From assembly GCF_001011035.1 (NCBI RefSeq), contig NZ_CP011492.1:6193447-6257446 (forward strand): a stretch of 64,000 nt of DNA, given 5' to 3'. Each line of letters starts with the position of its first letter. Position 1 is the first letter of the stretch. This DNA comes from Streptomyces sp. CNQ-509 (lineage in GTDB: Bacteria > Actinomycetota > Actinomycetes > Streptomycetales > Streptomycetaceae). A program made the position numbers and the translations under genes. This document shows, one piece after another, positions 54,349-63,199 of the stretch. The notes beneath the pieces were generated by a model. That model was not told the origin of the DNA and ran no database searches. It saw nothing but the letters and a program-made list of their open reading frames with translations.

Positions 54349-55733
54349 CCGCCGAGACGACCAGCACGATGACCTTCCACCCCCGCCCGCAGGGCGGTGA
54401 GGCGCGGCCCTGGGCCTTCCCGGCCCCGGAGCGCACCACCCTCGCCAACGGGCTCACGGTGCTCACCTGTCACCGCCCCGGCCAGCAGGTCGTCGCCGTC
54501 GAGGTGTGCCTCGCCGCGCCGCTGGACGCCGAGCCCGCCGGTCTCGACGGCGTCGCCATGATCATGGCGCGGGCGTTCTCCGAGGGCACGGACACCCACA
54601 CCGCCGAGGAGTTCGCCGCCGAGCTGGAGCGCTCCGGCGCCACCATCGACGCGCACGCCGACCACCCGGGCGTCCGCGTCTCGCTCGAGGTCCCCGTCTC
54701 CCGGCTCCGCCGCGGCCTCGGGCTGCTCGCCGACGCGCTGCGCGCGCCCGCCTTCCCCGACGACGAGATCGAGCGGCTGGTCGCCAACCGGCTGGACGAG
54801 ATCCCGCACGAGCTGGCCAACCCCGGCCGGCGGGCCGCGATGGCGCTGTACGCGGAGCTGTTCGACGCCGGCGACCGGCTCTCCCGCCCCCGCTGGGGCA
54901 CGGAGGAGTCCGTCGCGCGCATCGACGCCGCGTCCGTACGGGCCTTCTACAGCGCCCACGTCCGGCCCGCCACCGCCACCGTCGTGGTCGTCGGCGACCT
55001 GACCGGCGTCGACGTCGGCGCCGCGCTGGCCGGCAGTCTCGGCGCCTGGACCGGTACCCCCGCCGAGGCGCGCCCGCTGCCGCCGGTGGCCGCGGACGAC
55101 ACCGGCCGGGTCGTCATCGTCGACCGGCCGGGCGCGGTGCAGACGCAGATGCTCGTCGGCCGGGTCGGCGCCGACCGGCACGACGCCGTCTGGCCCGCCC
55201 AGCTCCTCGGCACGTACTGCCTGGGCGGGACCCTCACCTCCCGCCTGGATGTCGTGCTGCGCGAGGAGAAGGGCTACACCTACGGCGTCCGCGCCTCCGC
55301 CCAGTCGCTGCGTTCGCCGGCCGACGGCACCGGCGCCGCGCTGCTGGCCATCGGCGGCTCCGTGGAGACCGACGTGACCGGCCCCGCGCTCGCGGACAGC
55401 TGGCAGGTGCTGCGCTCGCTGGCCGACGGGCTGACCGACGCCGAGCGGGACGCGGCCGCCGACTTCCTCGTCGGCGTGGCCCCGCTGCGGTACGAGACGT
55501 CGGCCGCGGTCGCCGGCACGCTGGCCGACCAGGTCGAGCAGCAGCTCCCGGACGACTACCAGGCCAAGCAGTACGCCCGGCTCGCGGACACCGGCACGGT
55601 GGAGGCCACGGCGGCGGTGCTGAGCGCGTTCCCCACGGACCGGCTCGTCACCGTGCTCGTCGGCGACGCGGAGAAGATCGCCGAGCCGGTGCGGGAGCTG
55701 GGCATCGGTGAGGTCAGGGTCGTGTCCGGCTGA
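54345..55733 (+). CDS. M16 family protein, non-catalytic partner subunit
   Basis: A 462-residue M16 fold lacking the zinc motif: the position of HxxEH reads VAMIMARAFSEG. It keeps the substrate-binding R/Y element of partner subunits (DVVLREEKGYTYGVRAS). This active/inactive division matches the Sphingomonas-type heterodimeric M16B peptidases and the mitochondrial processing peptidase. The GTG start overlaps the upstream stop as GTGA. No export signal is present, so it acts in the cytosol, perhaps on peptides. A strong terminator follows 48 bp later. Confidence 0.93.
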   Translation: MTAETTSTMTFHPRPQGGEARPWAFPAPERTTLANGLTVLTCHRPGQQVVAVEVCLAAPLDAEPAGLDGVAMIMARAFSEGTDTHTAEEFAAELERSGATIDAHADHPGVRVSLEVPVSRLRRGLGLLADALRAPAFPDDEIERLVANRLDEIPHELANPGRRAAMALYAELFDAGDRLSRPRWGTEESVARIDAASVRAFYSAHVRPATATVVVVGDLTGVDVGAALAGSLGAWTGTPAEARPLPPVAADDTGRVVIVDRPGAVQTQMLVGRVGADRHDAVWPAQLLGTYCLGGTLTSRLDVVLREEKGYTYGVRASAQSLRSPADGTGAALLAIGGSVETDVTGPALADSWQVLRSLADGLTDAERDAAADFLVGVAPLRYETSAAVAGTLADQVEQQLPDDYQAKQYARLADTGTVEATAAVLSAFPTDRLVTVLVGDAEKIAEPVRELGIGEVRVVSG

Positions 55734-55780
55734 TTGCCGGCTTTTACCGCGGCCAGCGGTGAACGGCCCGTAGCAGACCG

Positions 55781-55812
55781 GAAAGAGCCCGGCGGGGACG
55801 CCGGGCTCTTTC
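55781..55812 (+). terminator. Strong hairpin after the M16 operon
   Basis: A 13-bp perfect stem (GAAAGAGCCCGGC with its complement) has a 6-nt loop. The stem itself ends in CTCTTTC, giving a partial T run. Confidence 0.85.
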
Positions 55813-55872
55813 GCGTTCCTGCCGCATTTCGCATACCGCTGCCATACTGTTCATCCGGCGGCGCTAAGGGGC

Positions 55873-56574
55873 GTGGATGATGCGGTGTGCGCGGTGAACG
55901 GCGGTATTTCCCAGGCGGTGTGCTCGGCGATCCGCGACGACATCGTCTCGGGATTCTTCGCCCAGGGCGCCCGGCTCGCCGAGGAGCACCTCGCGCGCCG
56001 GTACGGCGTCTCGCGGGTGCCGGTCCGCGAGGCGCTGCGGACGCTGGAGTCGGAGGGCTTCGTCACCACGAAGCGGCACGCCGGCGCCTGCGTCGCCGAG
56101 CCCACCGCGCGGGACGCCGCGGACCTGCTGGAGATACGCGCGCTGCTGGAGCCGCTGGGCGCCGCCCGCGCGGCGCAGCGGCGCACGGAAGCCCATCTCA
56201 AGGTGCTGCACGGGCTGGTGCGGCTGGGCAGGGAGCGGGCGCAGCGCGGGCACGTCGCGGAGCTGCCGTCGCTGAGCACGTGGTTCCACGAGACGCTGGC
56301 GCAGGCCACCGGCAGCCGGAACCTCACCGCGCTGCTGGTGCAGGTGCGCCGGAAGGTGGCCTGGCTCTACGGGGCCTCGCCCGCGGTCCGGACGGTGGAG
56401 GCGTGGGACGAGCACGGCGCGATCGCCGACGCCGTGGCGCGCGGGGACGCCGAGCGGGCGCGGAGTCTCGCCACGGCGCACGTGGAGCGCTCGGCGGGCG
56501 CGTACGAATTGCGGAGAACCGTGCGGGTGAGTTCCCGGAAACATGCCGTAAACACGGGAAGCGATCAGCCGTAA
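55873..56574 (+). CDS. GntR-family transcriptional regulator (FCD type)
   Basis: A 233-residue regulator. The HTH is at about residues 12-75 (ISQAVCSAIRDDIVSGFFAQGARLAEEHLARRYGVSRVPVREALRTLESEGFVTTKRHAGACVAEP). The helical FCD domain follows (DLLEIRALLEPLGAARAAQRR...WFHETLAQATGSRNLTALLVQVRRKVAWLYG...HGAIADAVARGDAERARSLATAHVE). The GTG at 55873 is 2-3 nt after AAGGGG, unusually close; GTG codons at 55885 and 55894 are alternatives. It is convergent with ptsH. FCD proteins sense organic acids or sugar acids; the ligand here is unknown. Confidence 0.9.
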   Translation: MDDAVCAVNGGISQAVCSAIRDDIVSGFFAQGARLAEEHLARRYGVSRVPVREALRTLESEGFVTTKRHAGACVAEPTARDAADLLEIRALLEPLGAARAAQRRTEAHLKVLHGLVRLGRERAQRGHVAELPSLSTWFHETLAQATGSRNLTALLVQVRRKVAWLYGASPAVRTVEAWDEHGAIADAVARGDAERARSLATAHVERSAGAYELRRTVRVSSRKHAVNTGSDQP

Positions 56575-56693
56575 CAATGACGTGCCCTGGCGGAAATCGG
56601 CGGGACGGGCGAATATGCGGGGCCGCCTGAATTCGAGCGGCGGTAACCGGCCAATTCGCTGCCGCCGGGTGCGCGGATTCGCGCGTACGGACG

Positions 56694-56978
56694 TCAGACG
56701 GTTTCCGGCAGCTCGTCCAGCCCCTCCTGGACCAGCTTCGCCAGCCGGTCGAGCGCGCGGTCCGAGGCGTCGTCCTCCGAGGCGAGGACGATCTCGTCGC
56801 CGCCCTTCGCGCCCAGGCCCAGCACGGCAAGCATGGAGGCGGCGTTGACGGCGTTCCCGTCGGCGGCCTTCGCGATCGTCACCGGGATGCCGGCGGCGGT
56901 GGCCGCCCGCACGAAGATCGACGCGGGACGGGCGTGCAGCCCCTCGGCCCAGCCGACGGTGACGCGGCGCTCAACCAT
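56694..56978 (-). CDS. ptsH: Phosphocarrier protein HPr
   Basis: The phosphoryl carrier of the sugar phosphotransferase system, accepting phosphate from enzyme I. The 94-residue product has the active-site His15 in GLHARPAS. The regulatory-serine helix region is NAVNAASMLAVLGLGAKGGDEIVLAS. The ATG at 56978 has GGAAGGG 7-8 nt upstream and gives the normal HPr N-terminus; a longer frame upstream is spurious. No other pts gene is adjacent, as is usual for the streptomycete ptsH locus. Confidence 0.97.
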   Translation of the reverse strand: MVERRVTVGWAEGLHARPASIFVRAATAAGIPVTIAKAADGNAVNAASMLAVLGLGAKGGDEIVLASEDDASDRALDRLAKLVQEGLDELPETV

Positions 56979-57187
56979 GGTGTTGCCCTTCCCTCGTTCT
57001 GGTTGTCTAGACCATCCTCGCACGCGCGCCGAGCAGGCCGGACCGCGGTCACACCGCGGCCGGCCTGTGCTTACGTCCCGGAGCGCGGCTCCGCGCCGCC
57101 CGCCCCGGCCGCCCGCGGTGCCCGGCACGCCCCGCGGTCACCTCAGACTGCCCCGTCGCGCCCGCTCCCGCCAGCGTGCGCGGACCG

Positions 57188-57193
57188 TAACCT
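57188..57193 (+). promoter_or_regulatory. -10-like TAACCT before patA
   Basis: TAACCT ends 7 nt before the ATG at 57201. GGGCCCC, not a ribosome site, lies between. Confidence 0.5.
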
Positions 57194-57200
57194 GGGCCCC

Positions 57201-60200
57201 ATGGCCACCCCGTCGGCACCCGAGTACCCCACCCACTGGGAGGCCGACGTCGTGCTGCGCGACGGCGGCACCGCACAGATCAGGCCGATCGTCCCGGACG
57301 ACGCCGACCGGCTCGTCGCGTTCTTCGACCGGGTCTCCGACGAGTCCAAGTACCTGCGCTTCTTCGCCCCGCACCCCCGGCTGTCCGCCCGGGACGTCCA
57401 CCGCTTCACCCACCACGACTACGTCGACCGGGTGGGCCTGGCGGCCGTCGTCGGCGACGCCTTCATCGCCACCGTGCGCTACGACCGGATCGAGCCCGCG
57501 GCGGACGGCGCGCCGCAGGCCGAGGTCGCGTTCCTCGTCCAGGACGACCAGCAGGGCCGCGGCGTCGCCTCCGCCCTGCTGGAGCACATCGCCGCCTGCG
57601 CCCGCGAGCGCGGCGTACGCCGCTTCGTCGCCGACGTGCTCCCCGCCAACAGCCGCATGATGAAGGTGTTCACGGACGCCGGCTACACCCAGAAGCGCAG
57701 CTTCGAGGACGGCGTCGTGCGGCTGGAGTTCGAGCTGGAGCCCACCGAGCGCTCGCTCGCCGTCATGCACGCCCGCGAGCAGCGCGCCGAGGCCCGCTCC
57801 GTCCAGCGGCTGCTCGCCCCGCGCTCCGTCGCCGTGATCGGCGTCGGCCGCCGCCCCGGCGGCGTCGGCCGCACCGTCCTCGCCAACCTCCTCGCCGGCG
57901 GCTTCACCGGCCGTCTCTACGCCGTCAACCACGCCTATCCGGAAGGCCGGGACCGGCTCCTGCCCGAGGACGTCCCCGCCCGCCGCTCCGTACGGGACAT
58001 CGACGAGCCCGTCGACCTCGCCGTCGTCGCCGTGCCCGCCGCCCGCGTCCCCGACGTCGTCGACGACTGCGGCGAACAGGGCGTGCAGGGACTCGTCGTG
58101 CTCTCCTCCGGCTACGCCGAGGCAGGCGCCGCCGGGCGGGCGCGGCAGCGCGACCTCGTCCGGCAGGCCCGCGGCCACGGCATGCGGGTCATCGGCCCGA
58201 ACGCCTTCGGCGTCCTCAACACCGCCCCGCCCGTCCGCCTGAACGCCACCCTGGCCCCCGACCCCGCGGACAGCGGCCGCGTCGGGGTCTTCACCCAGTC
58301 CGGCGCCATCGGCATCGCGCTCCTGTCCGGGCTGCACCGGCGGCCGGGCGCGGTGCTCACCGGGGTGTCCACGTTCGTCTCCGCGGGCAACCGCGCCGAC
58401 GTCTCCGGCAACGATCTGCTGCAGTACTGGCACGACGACGCCGCCACCGACGTCGTCCTCATGTACCTCGAATCCCTCGGCAACCCCCGCAAGTTCACCC
58501 GCCTCGCCCGCCGCACCGCCGCCGTCAAGCCGGTGGTGGTCGTCAAGGGCGCCCGGCACAGCGCCAGTACGCCGCCGGGACACGCCGTGCCAGGCACCTC
58601 GGTGCCCGCCGAGACCGTCGGCGCGCTGCTGCGCCAGGCCGGCGTCGTCGCCGTCGACACCGTCACCGAACTCGTCGACACCGGGCTGCTCCTCGCGGCC
58701 CAGCCGCTGCCCGCCGGACCGCGGGTCGCGATCGTCGGCAACTCCGACTCCCTCGGCCTCCTCGCGTACGACGCCTGCCGCGCCGCCGGACTGCGCCCGC
58801 TGCCCCCGCGCGACCTGACCGCCGCCGCGGCGCCCGAGGACTTCCGGGCCGCGGTCGCCGCCGCGCTGGCCGAGGACGGCTGCGACGCGGTGCTGGTGAC
58901 GGCCATCCCATGGGGCATCCCCGGGCCCCTGGGGCCCAGGGGACGGGCCGCCGACCCCGACGTGCCCGCGCTCGCCGCCGTGCCGGGACCGTCCCCTCGG
59001 TCCCGGGGAGACTGGGGAGACCGCGGGGACGCCGGGGCGCTCGCGGACGCGCTCCGCGCGGCGGCGGCCGGCGCGACGAAGCCGGTGGCCGTCGTCCACC
59101 TGGAGATCGAGGGCCTGCCCGGCGCCCTGGCGGCCCCGCCGGACGGCATCCCGACGTACCCCGCCGGGGAGCGGGCCGCGCGGGCGCTGGCGCAGGCGGT
59201 GCGGTACGCCCAGTGGCGCCGGCGGGCGGCGGACCCGGGGCGGGTGCCGGAGTACGACGACCTGGATCCGGCCGGGGCCGCCGCGGACATCGCCGCGCTG
59301 CTGGGGGAGCGGGGGCGGGCCGCCGGGGACGAGGGCGGGGTCGCCCCGGACTGGGCGCCGGGCGGCGCGTGGCGGGCGGCGGAGGGCGACGGCGCGGCCG
59401 GGGCCGGTCCGGCGGGAGCCGGAGCCGGTACGGCCGCGGATGGCGCCGGTGCGGCAGCGGCGCGTACGGCCCGGCGCACCCCCGCGCCACCCGCCCCGTA
59501 CCCGGAAGGCGTGCCCGTCGACGTCCCCGAGCAGGCCGCCGCACGCGTGCTCCGCCGCTACGGGATCGACGTGCTGCCCGCGCTGCCCGCCCCCGACCCG
59601 GACGCCGCCGCGGCCGCCGCCGCCCGGCTGGGCTACCCCGTGGCGCTCAAGACCACCGCCGTCCACCTGCGGCACCGCCCCGACCTCGGGGGCGTACGCC
59701 TCGACCTCGCCGGCGAGGACCAGTTGCGCCTCGCCCACGCCGAGCTGACCGCCACCCTCGGCGCCGCCGCCGAAGTGCAGCCCGTGGTGCAGGCCATGGC
59801 CCCGCGCGGCGTCGACACCGTGGTACGGGCCGCCGTCGACCCCGGCGTCGGCGCGGTGCTCTCCTTCGGCCTGGCCGGCGCCCCCTCCGAGCTGCTCGGC
59901 GACCTCGCGCACCGGCTCGTGCCCGCCACCGACCGCGACGCAGCCGAGCTGATCCGCGCCATCCGCGGCGCCCCGCTGCTCTTCGGCTGGCGCGGCGCAC
60001 AGCCGGTGGACACCGCGGCGCTGGAGGAGCTGCTGCTGCGGCTGTCGATCTTCGTCGACGAGCACCCCGAGGTGGTCTCCGCCGAGCTGTCCCCTGTCGT
60101 GGTGGCCCCGCAGGGCGTCAGTGTGCTCTCCGCCGCCCTGCGGCTGGCCCCGCCGCCGCCCCGCATCGACCTCGGCGCCCGCCGCATGCCCCGCTACTGA
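57201..60200 (+). CDS. patA: Bifunctional GNAT acetyltransferase / acyl-CoA synthetase (ADP-forming)-like protein, Pat type
   Basis: A protein lysine acetyltransferase of the Pat family, which inactivates acetyl-CoA synthetases by acetylation. The 999 residues run GNAT domain first (about 15-170, VAFLVQDDQQGRGVASALLEHIAACARERG with the acetyl-CoA loop). Then come a CoA-binding Rossmann domain (about 205-300, SVAVIGVGRRPGGVGRTVLANLL), the succinyl-CoA-ligase-like domain (QSGAIGIALLSGLHRR) and a C-terminal ATP-grasp (about 775-990, LRRYGIDVLPALP...YPVALKTTAVHLRHRPDLGGV). The order is inverted relative to Salmonella Pat, as in S. lividans PatA. A Gly/Ala-rich linker is inserted near residues 700-770. 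Confidence 0.92.
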   Translation: MATPSAPEYPTHWEADVVLRDGGTAQIRPIVPDDADRLVAFFDRVSDESKYLRFFAPHPRLSARDVHRFTHHDYVDRVGLAAVVGDAFIATVRYDRIEPAADGAPQAEVAFLVQDDQQGRGVASALLEHIAACARERGVRRFVADVLPANSRMMKVFTDAGYTQKRSFEDGVVRLEFELEPTERSLAVMHAREQRAEARSVQRLLAPRSVAVIGVGRRPGGVGRTVLANLLAGGFTGRLYAVNHAYPEGRDRLLPEDVPARRSVRDIDEPVDLAVVAVPAARVPDVVDDCGEQGVQGLVVLSSGYAEAGAAGRARQRDLVRQARGHGMRVIGPNAFGVLNTAPPVRLNATLAPDPADSGRVGVFTQSGAIGIALLSGLHRRPGAVLTGVSTFVSAGNRADVSGNDLLQYWHDDAATDVVLMYLESLGNPRKFTRLARRTAAVKPVVVVKGARHSASTPPGHAVPGTSVPAETVGALLRQAGVVAVDTVTELVDTGLLLAAQPLPAGPRVAIVGNSDSLGLLAYDACRAAGLRPLPPRDLTAAAAPEDFRAAVAAALAEDGCDAVLVTAIPWGIPGPLGPRGRAADPDVPALAAVPGPSPRSRGDWGDRGDAGALADALRAAAAGATKPVAVVHLEIEGLPGALAAPPDGIPTYPAGERAARALAQAVRYAQWRRRAADPGRVPEYDDLDPAGAAADIAALLGERGRAAGDEGGVAPDWAPGGAWRAAEGDGAAGAGPAGAGAGTAADGAGAAAARTARRTPAPPAPYPEGVPVDVPEQAAARVLRRYGIDVLPALPAPDPDAAAAAAARLGYPVALKTTAVHLRHRPDLGGVRLDLAGEDQLRLAHAELTATLGAAAEVQPVVQAMAPRGVDTVVRAAVDPGVGAVLSFGLAGAPSELLGDLAHRLVPATDRDAAELIRAIRGAPLLFGWRGAQPVDTAALEELLLRLSIFVDEHPEVVSAELSPVVVAPQGVSVLSAALRLAPPPPRIDLGARRMPRY

Positions 60201-60218
60201 CCCCCGGCCGCCCGGCCG

Positions 60219-60244
60219 CGCCGCCCGGTGGCCCCCGGGCGGCG
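60219..60244 (+). terminator. Hairpin after patA
   Basis: A 10-bp perfect stem, CGCCGCCCGG with CCGGGCGGCG, has a 6-nt loop and lies 19 bp after the patA stop. Confidence 0.6.
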
Positions 60245-60369
60245 CCCGGCGCCCCGACCGGCCCGGATGCCGGCCCGCGCCCGCGCCGGGCCGGTGCGCG
60301 GGCCAACCCGTGTGCCCCGTCCGCCCCCCGGGCCTCGCGACAGCGGACCGGGGCGGCCCCTCCGGGCCG

Positions 60370-60375
60370 TAGGAT
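60370..60375 (+). promoter_or_regulatory. -10-like TAGGAT before the DUF5998 gene
   Basis: TAGGAT ends 6 nt before the ATG at 60382 in an otherwise featureless, very GC-rich spacer. Confidence 0.5.
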
Positions 60376-60381
60376 GGGCGC

Positions 60382-60972
60382 ATGGCTAAGACCGGGACCG
60401 CGACCAAGGGGCTGCGCGCGGCGATCGAGCGCAGCGGCTACTACCCCGCCCTCGTGGCGGAGGCGGTGGAGGCCGCCGTCGGCGGGGAGCCCGTGTCCGC
60501 GTACCTGGTCCACCAGGAGACGACGTTCGACGCCAACGAGGTCCGGCGGCACGTCACCGTGCTCGTGCTCACGGACAGCCGCTTCATCGTCAGCCACACC
60601 GACGAGCAGGCCGCGGACACCACCTCCCCGACGCCGTACGCCACGACCTCCACCGAGTCCGTCAAGCTCGCCCGGATCTCCTCCGTCGTCCTCAGCCGCG
60701 TCGTCGGCAACCCCGAGGCGTACACGCCCGGCACCCTGCCCCGCGAGGTCGTCCTCACCGTCGGCTGGGGCGCCGTCAGCCGGCTCGACATGGAGCCCGC
60801 CACCTGCGGCGACCCCAACTGCGACGCCGACCACGGCTACACCGGCTCGGCCACCGCCGACGACCTGAGCCTGCGCGTCAGCGAGGCGGGCGACGGCCCC
60901 GAGACCGTACGGCAGGCCCTGACCTTCGCCCAGGCGCTCTCCGAGGCCACCGCCGCCGGCCCCGAAGCCTGA
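60382..60972 (+). CDS. DUF5998 family protein
   Basis: A 196-residue actinobacterial protein of unknown role. Visible are an N-terminal helix (GLRAAIERSGYYPALVAEAVEAAVGGEPVSAYLVHQETTFDANEVRRHVTVLVLTDSRFIVSHTDEQ) and a beta-rich middle (VKLARISSVVLSRVV; EVVLTVGWGAVSRLDMEPATCGDPNCDADHGYTG) resembling a PH-like or YokE-like strand pattern. It has two close Cys (CGDPNC). Its stop overlaps the next ATG (TGATG), so it is translationally coupled to the phosphodiesterase-like gene and presumably works with it. Confidence 0.85.
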   Translation: MAKTGTATKGLRAAIERSGYYPALVAEAVEAAVGGEPVSAYLVHQETTFDANEVRRHVTVLVLTDSRFIVSHTDEQAADTTSPTPYATTSTESVKLARISSVVLSRVVGNPEAYTPGTLPREVVLTVGWGAVSRLDMEPATCGDPNCDADHGYTGSATADDLSLRVSEAGDGPETVRQALTFAQALSEATAAGPEA

Positions 60973-62186
60973 TGGCCGCCGCGGGGGGGACACCGGGAAG
61001 CGGGACGCGGGACGGCGTGCCACCGGGCCACGGCGACTGGCCCGCGCCGCTCGACCCCGCCGCCGCGCCCGCCCCCCGCTACGGCACCGGCTCCCTGGCC
61101 GACCTGCTGCCCAGCGTCGCGGCCGGCCTCGGCGTCCCCGGCTTCGGCCCGGTCCTCGCCGGGGTCGAACCGGCCGACCGCGTCTGCGTGTTCCTCATCG
61201 ACGGCCTGGGCTGGGAGCAGTTGCTCGCCCACCCCGAGGACGCCCCGTTCCTGCACGCTCTCGCCACCGGCGAGCCGCTGACCGCCGGCTTCCCCGCCAC
61301 CACCGCCACCTCGCTCGCCTCCGTCGGCACCGGCCTGCCGCCGGGCGCCCACGGCCTGCCGGGCTACACGGTGCGCGACCCGGAGACGGGCGAGCTGATG
61401 AACCAGTTGCGCTGGCAGCCCTGGACGGCGCCGCGCGCGTGGCAGCCGTACCCCACGGTCTTCCAACTGGCCCACGACGCGGGCGTGCACACCGCGCAGG
61501 TCTCCTCGCCCGCGTTCGAGACCACCCCGCTGACGACGATCGCGCTCAGCGGCGGCACCTTCCACGGCCGGCTGTCGGGGGAGGAGCGGATGGACGTCGC
61601 CGCGGAGCAGCTCGCCGCCGCGGACCGCACGCTCGTCTACACGTACTACAGCGAGGTCGACGGCAACGGCCACCGGCACGGCGTCGACTCCGACGCCTGG
61701 CGCGGCCAGCTCGGCTACGCCGACCGCCTCGCCCGCCGGCTCGCCGAGCAACTGCCGCCGCGCGCCGCGCTCTACGTCACCGCCGACCACGGCATGGTCG
61801 ACATCCCCTTCACCGACGACGCCCGCTACGACGTCGACGAGGACTGGGAGCTGCGCGCCGGCGTCCGCCTCCTCGGCGGCGAGGGCCGCGCCCGGCACCT
61901 GTACGCCGCCCCGGGCGCCGCCGCCGACGTGCTCACCGTCTGGCGCGAGGTGCTGGGCGAGCGCGCCTGGGTGGTGAGCCGCGACGAGGCCGTCGCGCTG
62001 GGATGGTTCGGGCCGAAGGTCGACGACCGGGTGCGGGACCGCCTCGGGGACGTCATCGTCGCCGCGGCCGACGACATCGCGATCGTCGCCACCCGCACCG
62101 AGCCCAAGGAGTCCGCGCTCGCCGGCATGCACGGCTCGCTGACCCCGGCGGAGCAGCTGGTCCCGCTGCTGACCGTACGCTCCTGA
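60972..62186 (+). CDS. Alkaline phosphatase superfamily phosphodiesterase/nucleotide pyrophosphatase
   Basis: A 404-residue metallo-hydrolase. Superfamily motifs are VFLIDGLGWEQL (first metal Asp), AGFPATTATSLASVGTGLPPGAHGLPGY (Thr nucleophile after FPATT), YYSEVDGNGHRHG (Asp and His) and YVTADHGMVDIP (Asp-His). A final His lies in GMHGSLTP. All metal ligands appear present, so an active phosphodiesterase or phosphomonoesterase is expected. No signal peptide is seen, so it is cytosolic. It is coupled to the DUF5998 gene by a TGATG overlap. Substrate unknown. Confidence 0.9.
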   Translation: MAAAGGTPGSGTRDGVPPGHGDWPAPLDPAAAPAPRYGTGSLADLLPSVAAGLGVPGFGPVLAGVEPADRVCVFLIDGLGWEQLLAHPEDAPFLHALATGEPLTAGFPATTATSLASVGTGLPPGAHGLPGYTVRDPETGELMNQLRWQPWTAPRAWQPYPTVFQLAHDAGVHTAQVSSPAFETTPLTTIALSGGTFHGRLSGEERMDVAAEQLAAADRTLVYTYYSEVDGNGHRHGVDSDAWRGQLGYADRLARRLAEQLPPRAALYVTADHGMVDIPFTDDARYDVDEDWELRAGVRLLGGEGRARHLYAAPGAAADVLTVWREVLGERAWVVSRDEAVALGWFGPKVDDRVRDRLGDVIVAAADDIAIVATRTEPKESALAGMHGSLTPAEQLVPLLTVRS

Positions 62187-62230
62187 CCGCGAACCCCGCG
62201 GCGGCGGAGCGGACCGGCGGCGCCGTACGG

Positions 62231-62992
62231 CTACTGCGGCGTGTGCACCAGCGTGAACCGCGCGCCCTCGATGTCCGCGACCTCCGCCATCCGCCCCGCG
62301 GCCGTCTCGTGCGGCTCGCGCACCAGCCGTCCGCCCAGCTCCACCGCGCGCGCCACGGAGGCGTCCACGTCGGCGACTTCGAAGTGCGTCGTCCAGCGCG
62401 GGCCCGTCTCGCGCAGCGTCTCCTCGCCGGCGGCGCAGACCGACGCCACGGGCCGGTCCTGGACGTAGAGCGTCGCGGTGTCGCCCTCCGAGCGCACGTC
62501 GTAGCCGAAGACCAGCTCGTAGAACTTCGCGACCATCATCGGCTCCGGCACCAGCAGGTCGTTCCAGACCGGCGTGCCGGGGCGCGCCCGCCGCTCCACC
62601 TCCGGAGGCCGGCGCGGCTGCCACACCCCGAAGACCGCCCCCGCCGGATCCGAGCAGATCGCCTTCCGGCCGGCCGCGTCGGCGTCCAGCGGCCCCACGC
62701 CCACCGTCCCGCCGCAGCAGCGCACCAGCTCGGCGGCGGCGTCGGCGTCGTCGGTCGCCAGGTACGGAGTCCAGGCCACCGGCAGCCTGCGCTCCGGCGC
62801 CATCGCGCCGATCCCCGCGACCTGGCCGCCGTCGAGGCGCGCCAGCCGGTACGCGCCGAGCGTGCGCGGGCCCTCCTCGAAGGTCCAGCCGAACAGGCCC
62901 CGGTAGAACGCCTCGGTCGTGTCCAGGCCGTGCACCATCAGGCTCACCCAGCACGGTGTGCCCGGCGCGCTGAGGATCGCTCCTTCGGACAT
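62231..62992 (-). CDS. Two-domain VOC (glyoxalase/bleomycin-resistance-like) protein
   Basis: A 253-residue protein with two VOC repeats: residues about 12-127 (CWVSLMVHGLDTTEAFYRGLFGWTFEEGP...DPAGAVFGVWQPR) and 142-252 (VWNDLLVPEPMMVAKFYELVFGYDVRSEG...FEVADVDASVARAVELGGRLVREPHETAAGRMAEVADIEGARFTLV). Possible metal ligands are limited: the usual first His of each domain is not obvious, so it may be a binding protein rather than a glyoxalase. Similar proteins are annotated as hydroxylases or drug-binding proteins. It is divergent from the sulfurtransferase gene over about 200 bp. Confidence 0.88.
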   Translation of the reverse strand: MSEGAILSAPGTPCWVSLMVHGLDTTEAFYRGLFGWTFEEGPRTLGAYRLARLDGGQVAGIGAMAPERRLPVAWTPYLATDDADAAAELVRCCGGTVGVGPLDADAAGRKAICSDPAGAVFGVWQPRRPPEVERRARPGTPVWNDLLVPEPMMVAKFYELVFGYDVRSEGDTATLYVQDRPVASVCAAGEETLRETGPRWTTHFEVADVDASVARAVELGGRLVREPHETAAGRMAEVADIEGARFTLVHTPQ

Positions 62993-63199
62993 GGCAGCCC
63001 TCTCTGACCATCGGAAGGTGGCGGTGGGTGACGTTCCGGTGACGCCTCTGCAGATATTTCCATCCCCCGTGCCTCAGTGCGCCCCCTCTGCGCCGATCGA
63101 TCTGAAGAATTGTCCGTCTCGCCGGGAGATGTTCGCTTTCGGGCAGGGTGGGGGGCGGTGGCGGGAGGCGCTGCGCGACACTGCGCCAGGATGGCCTCC

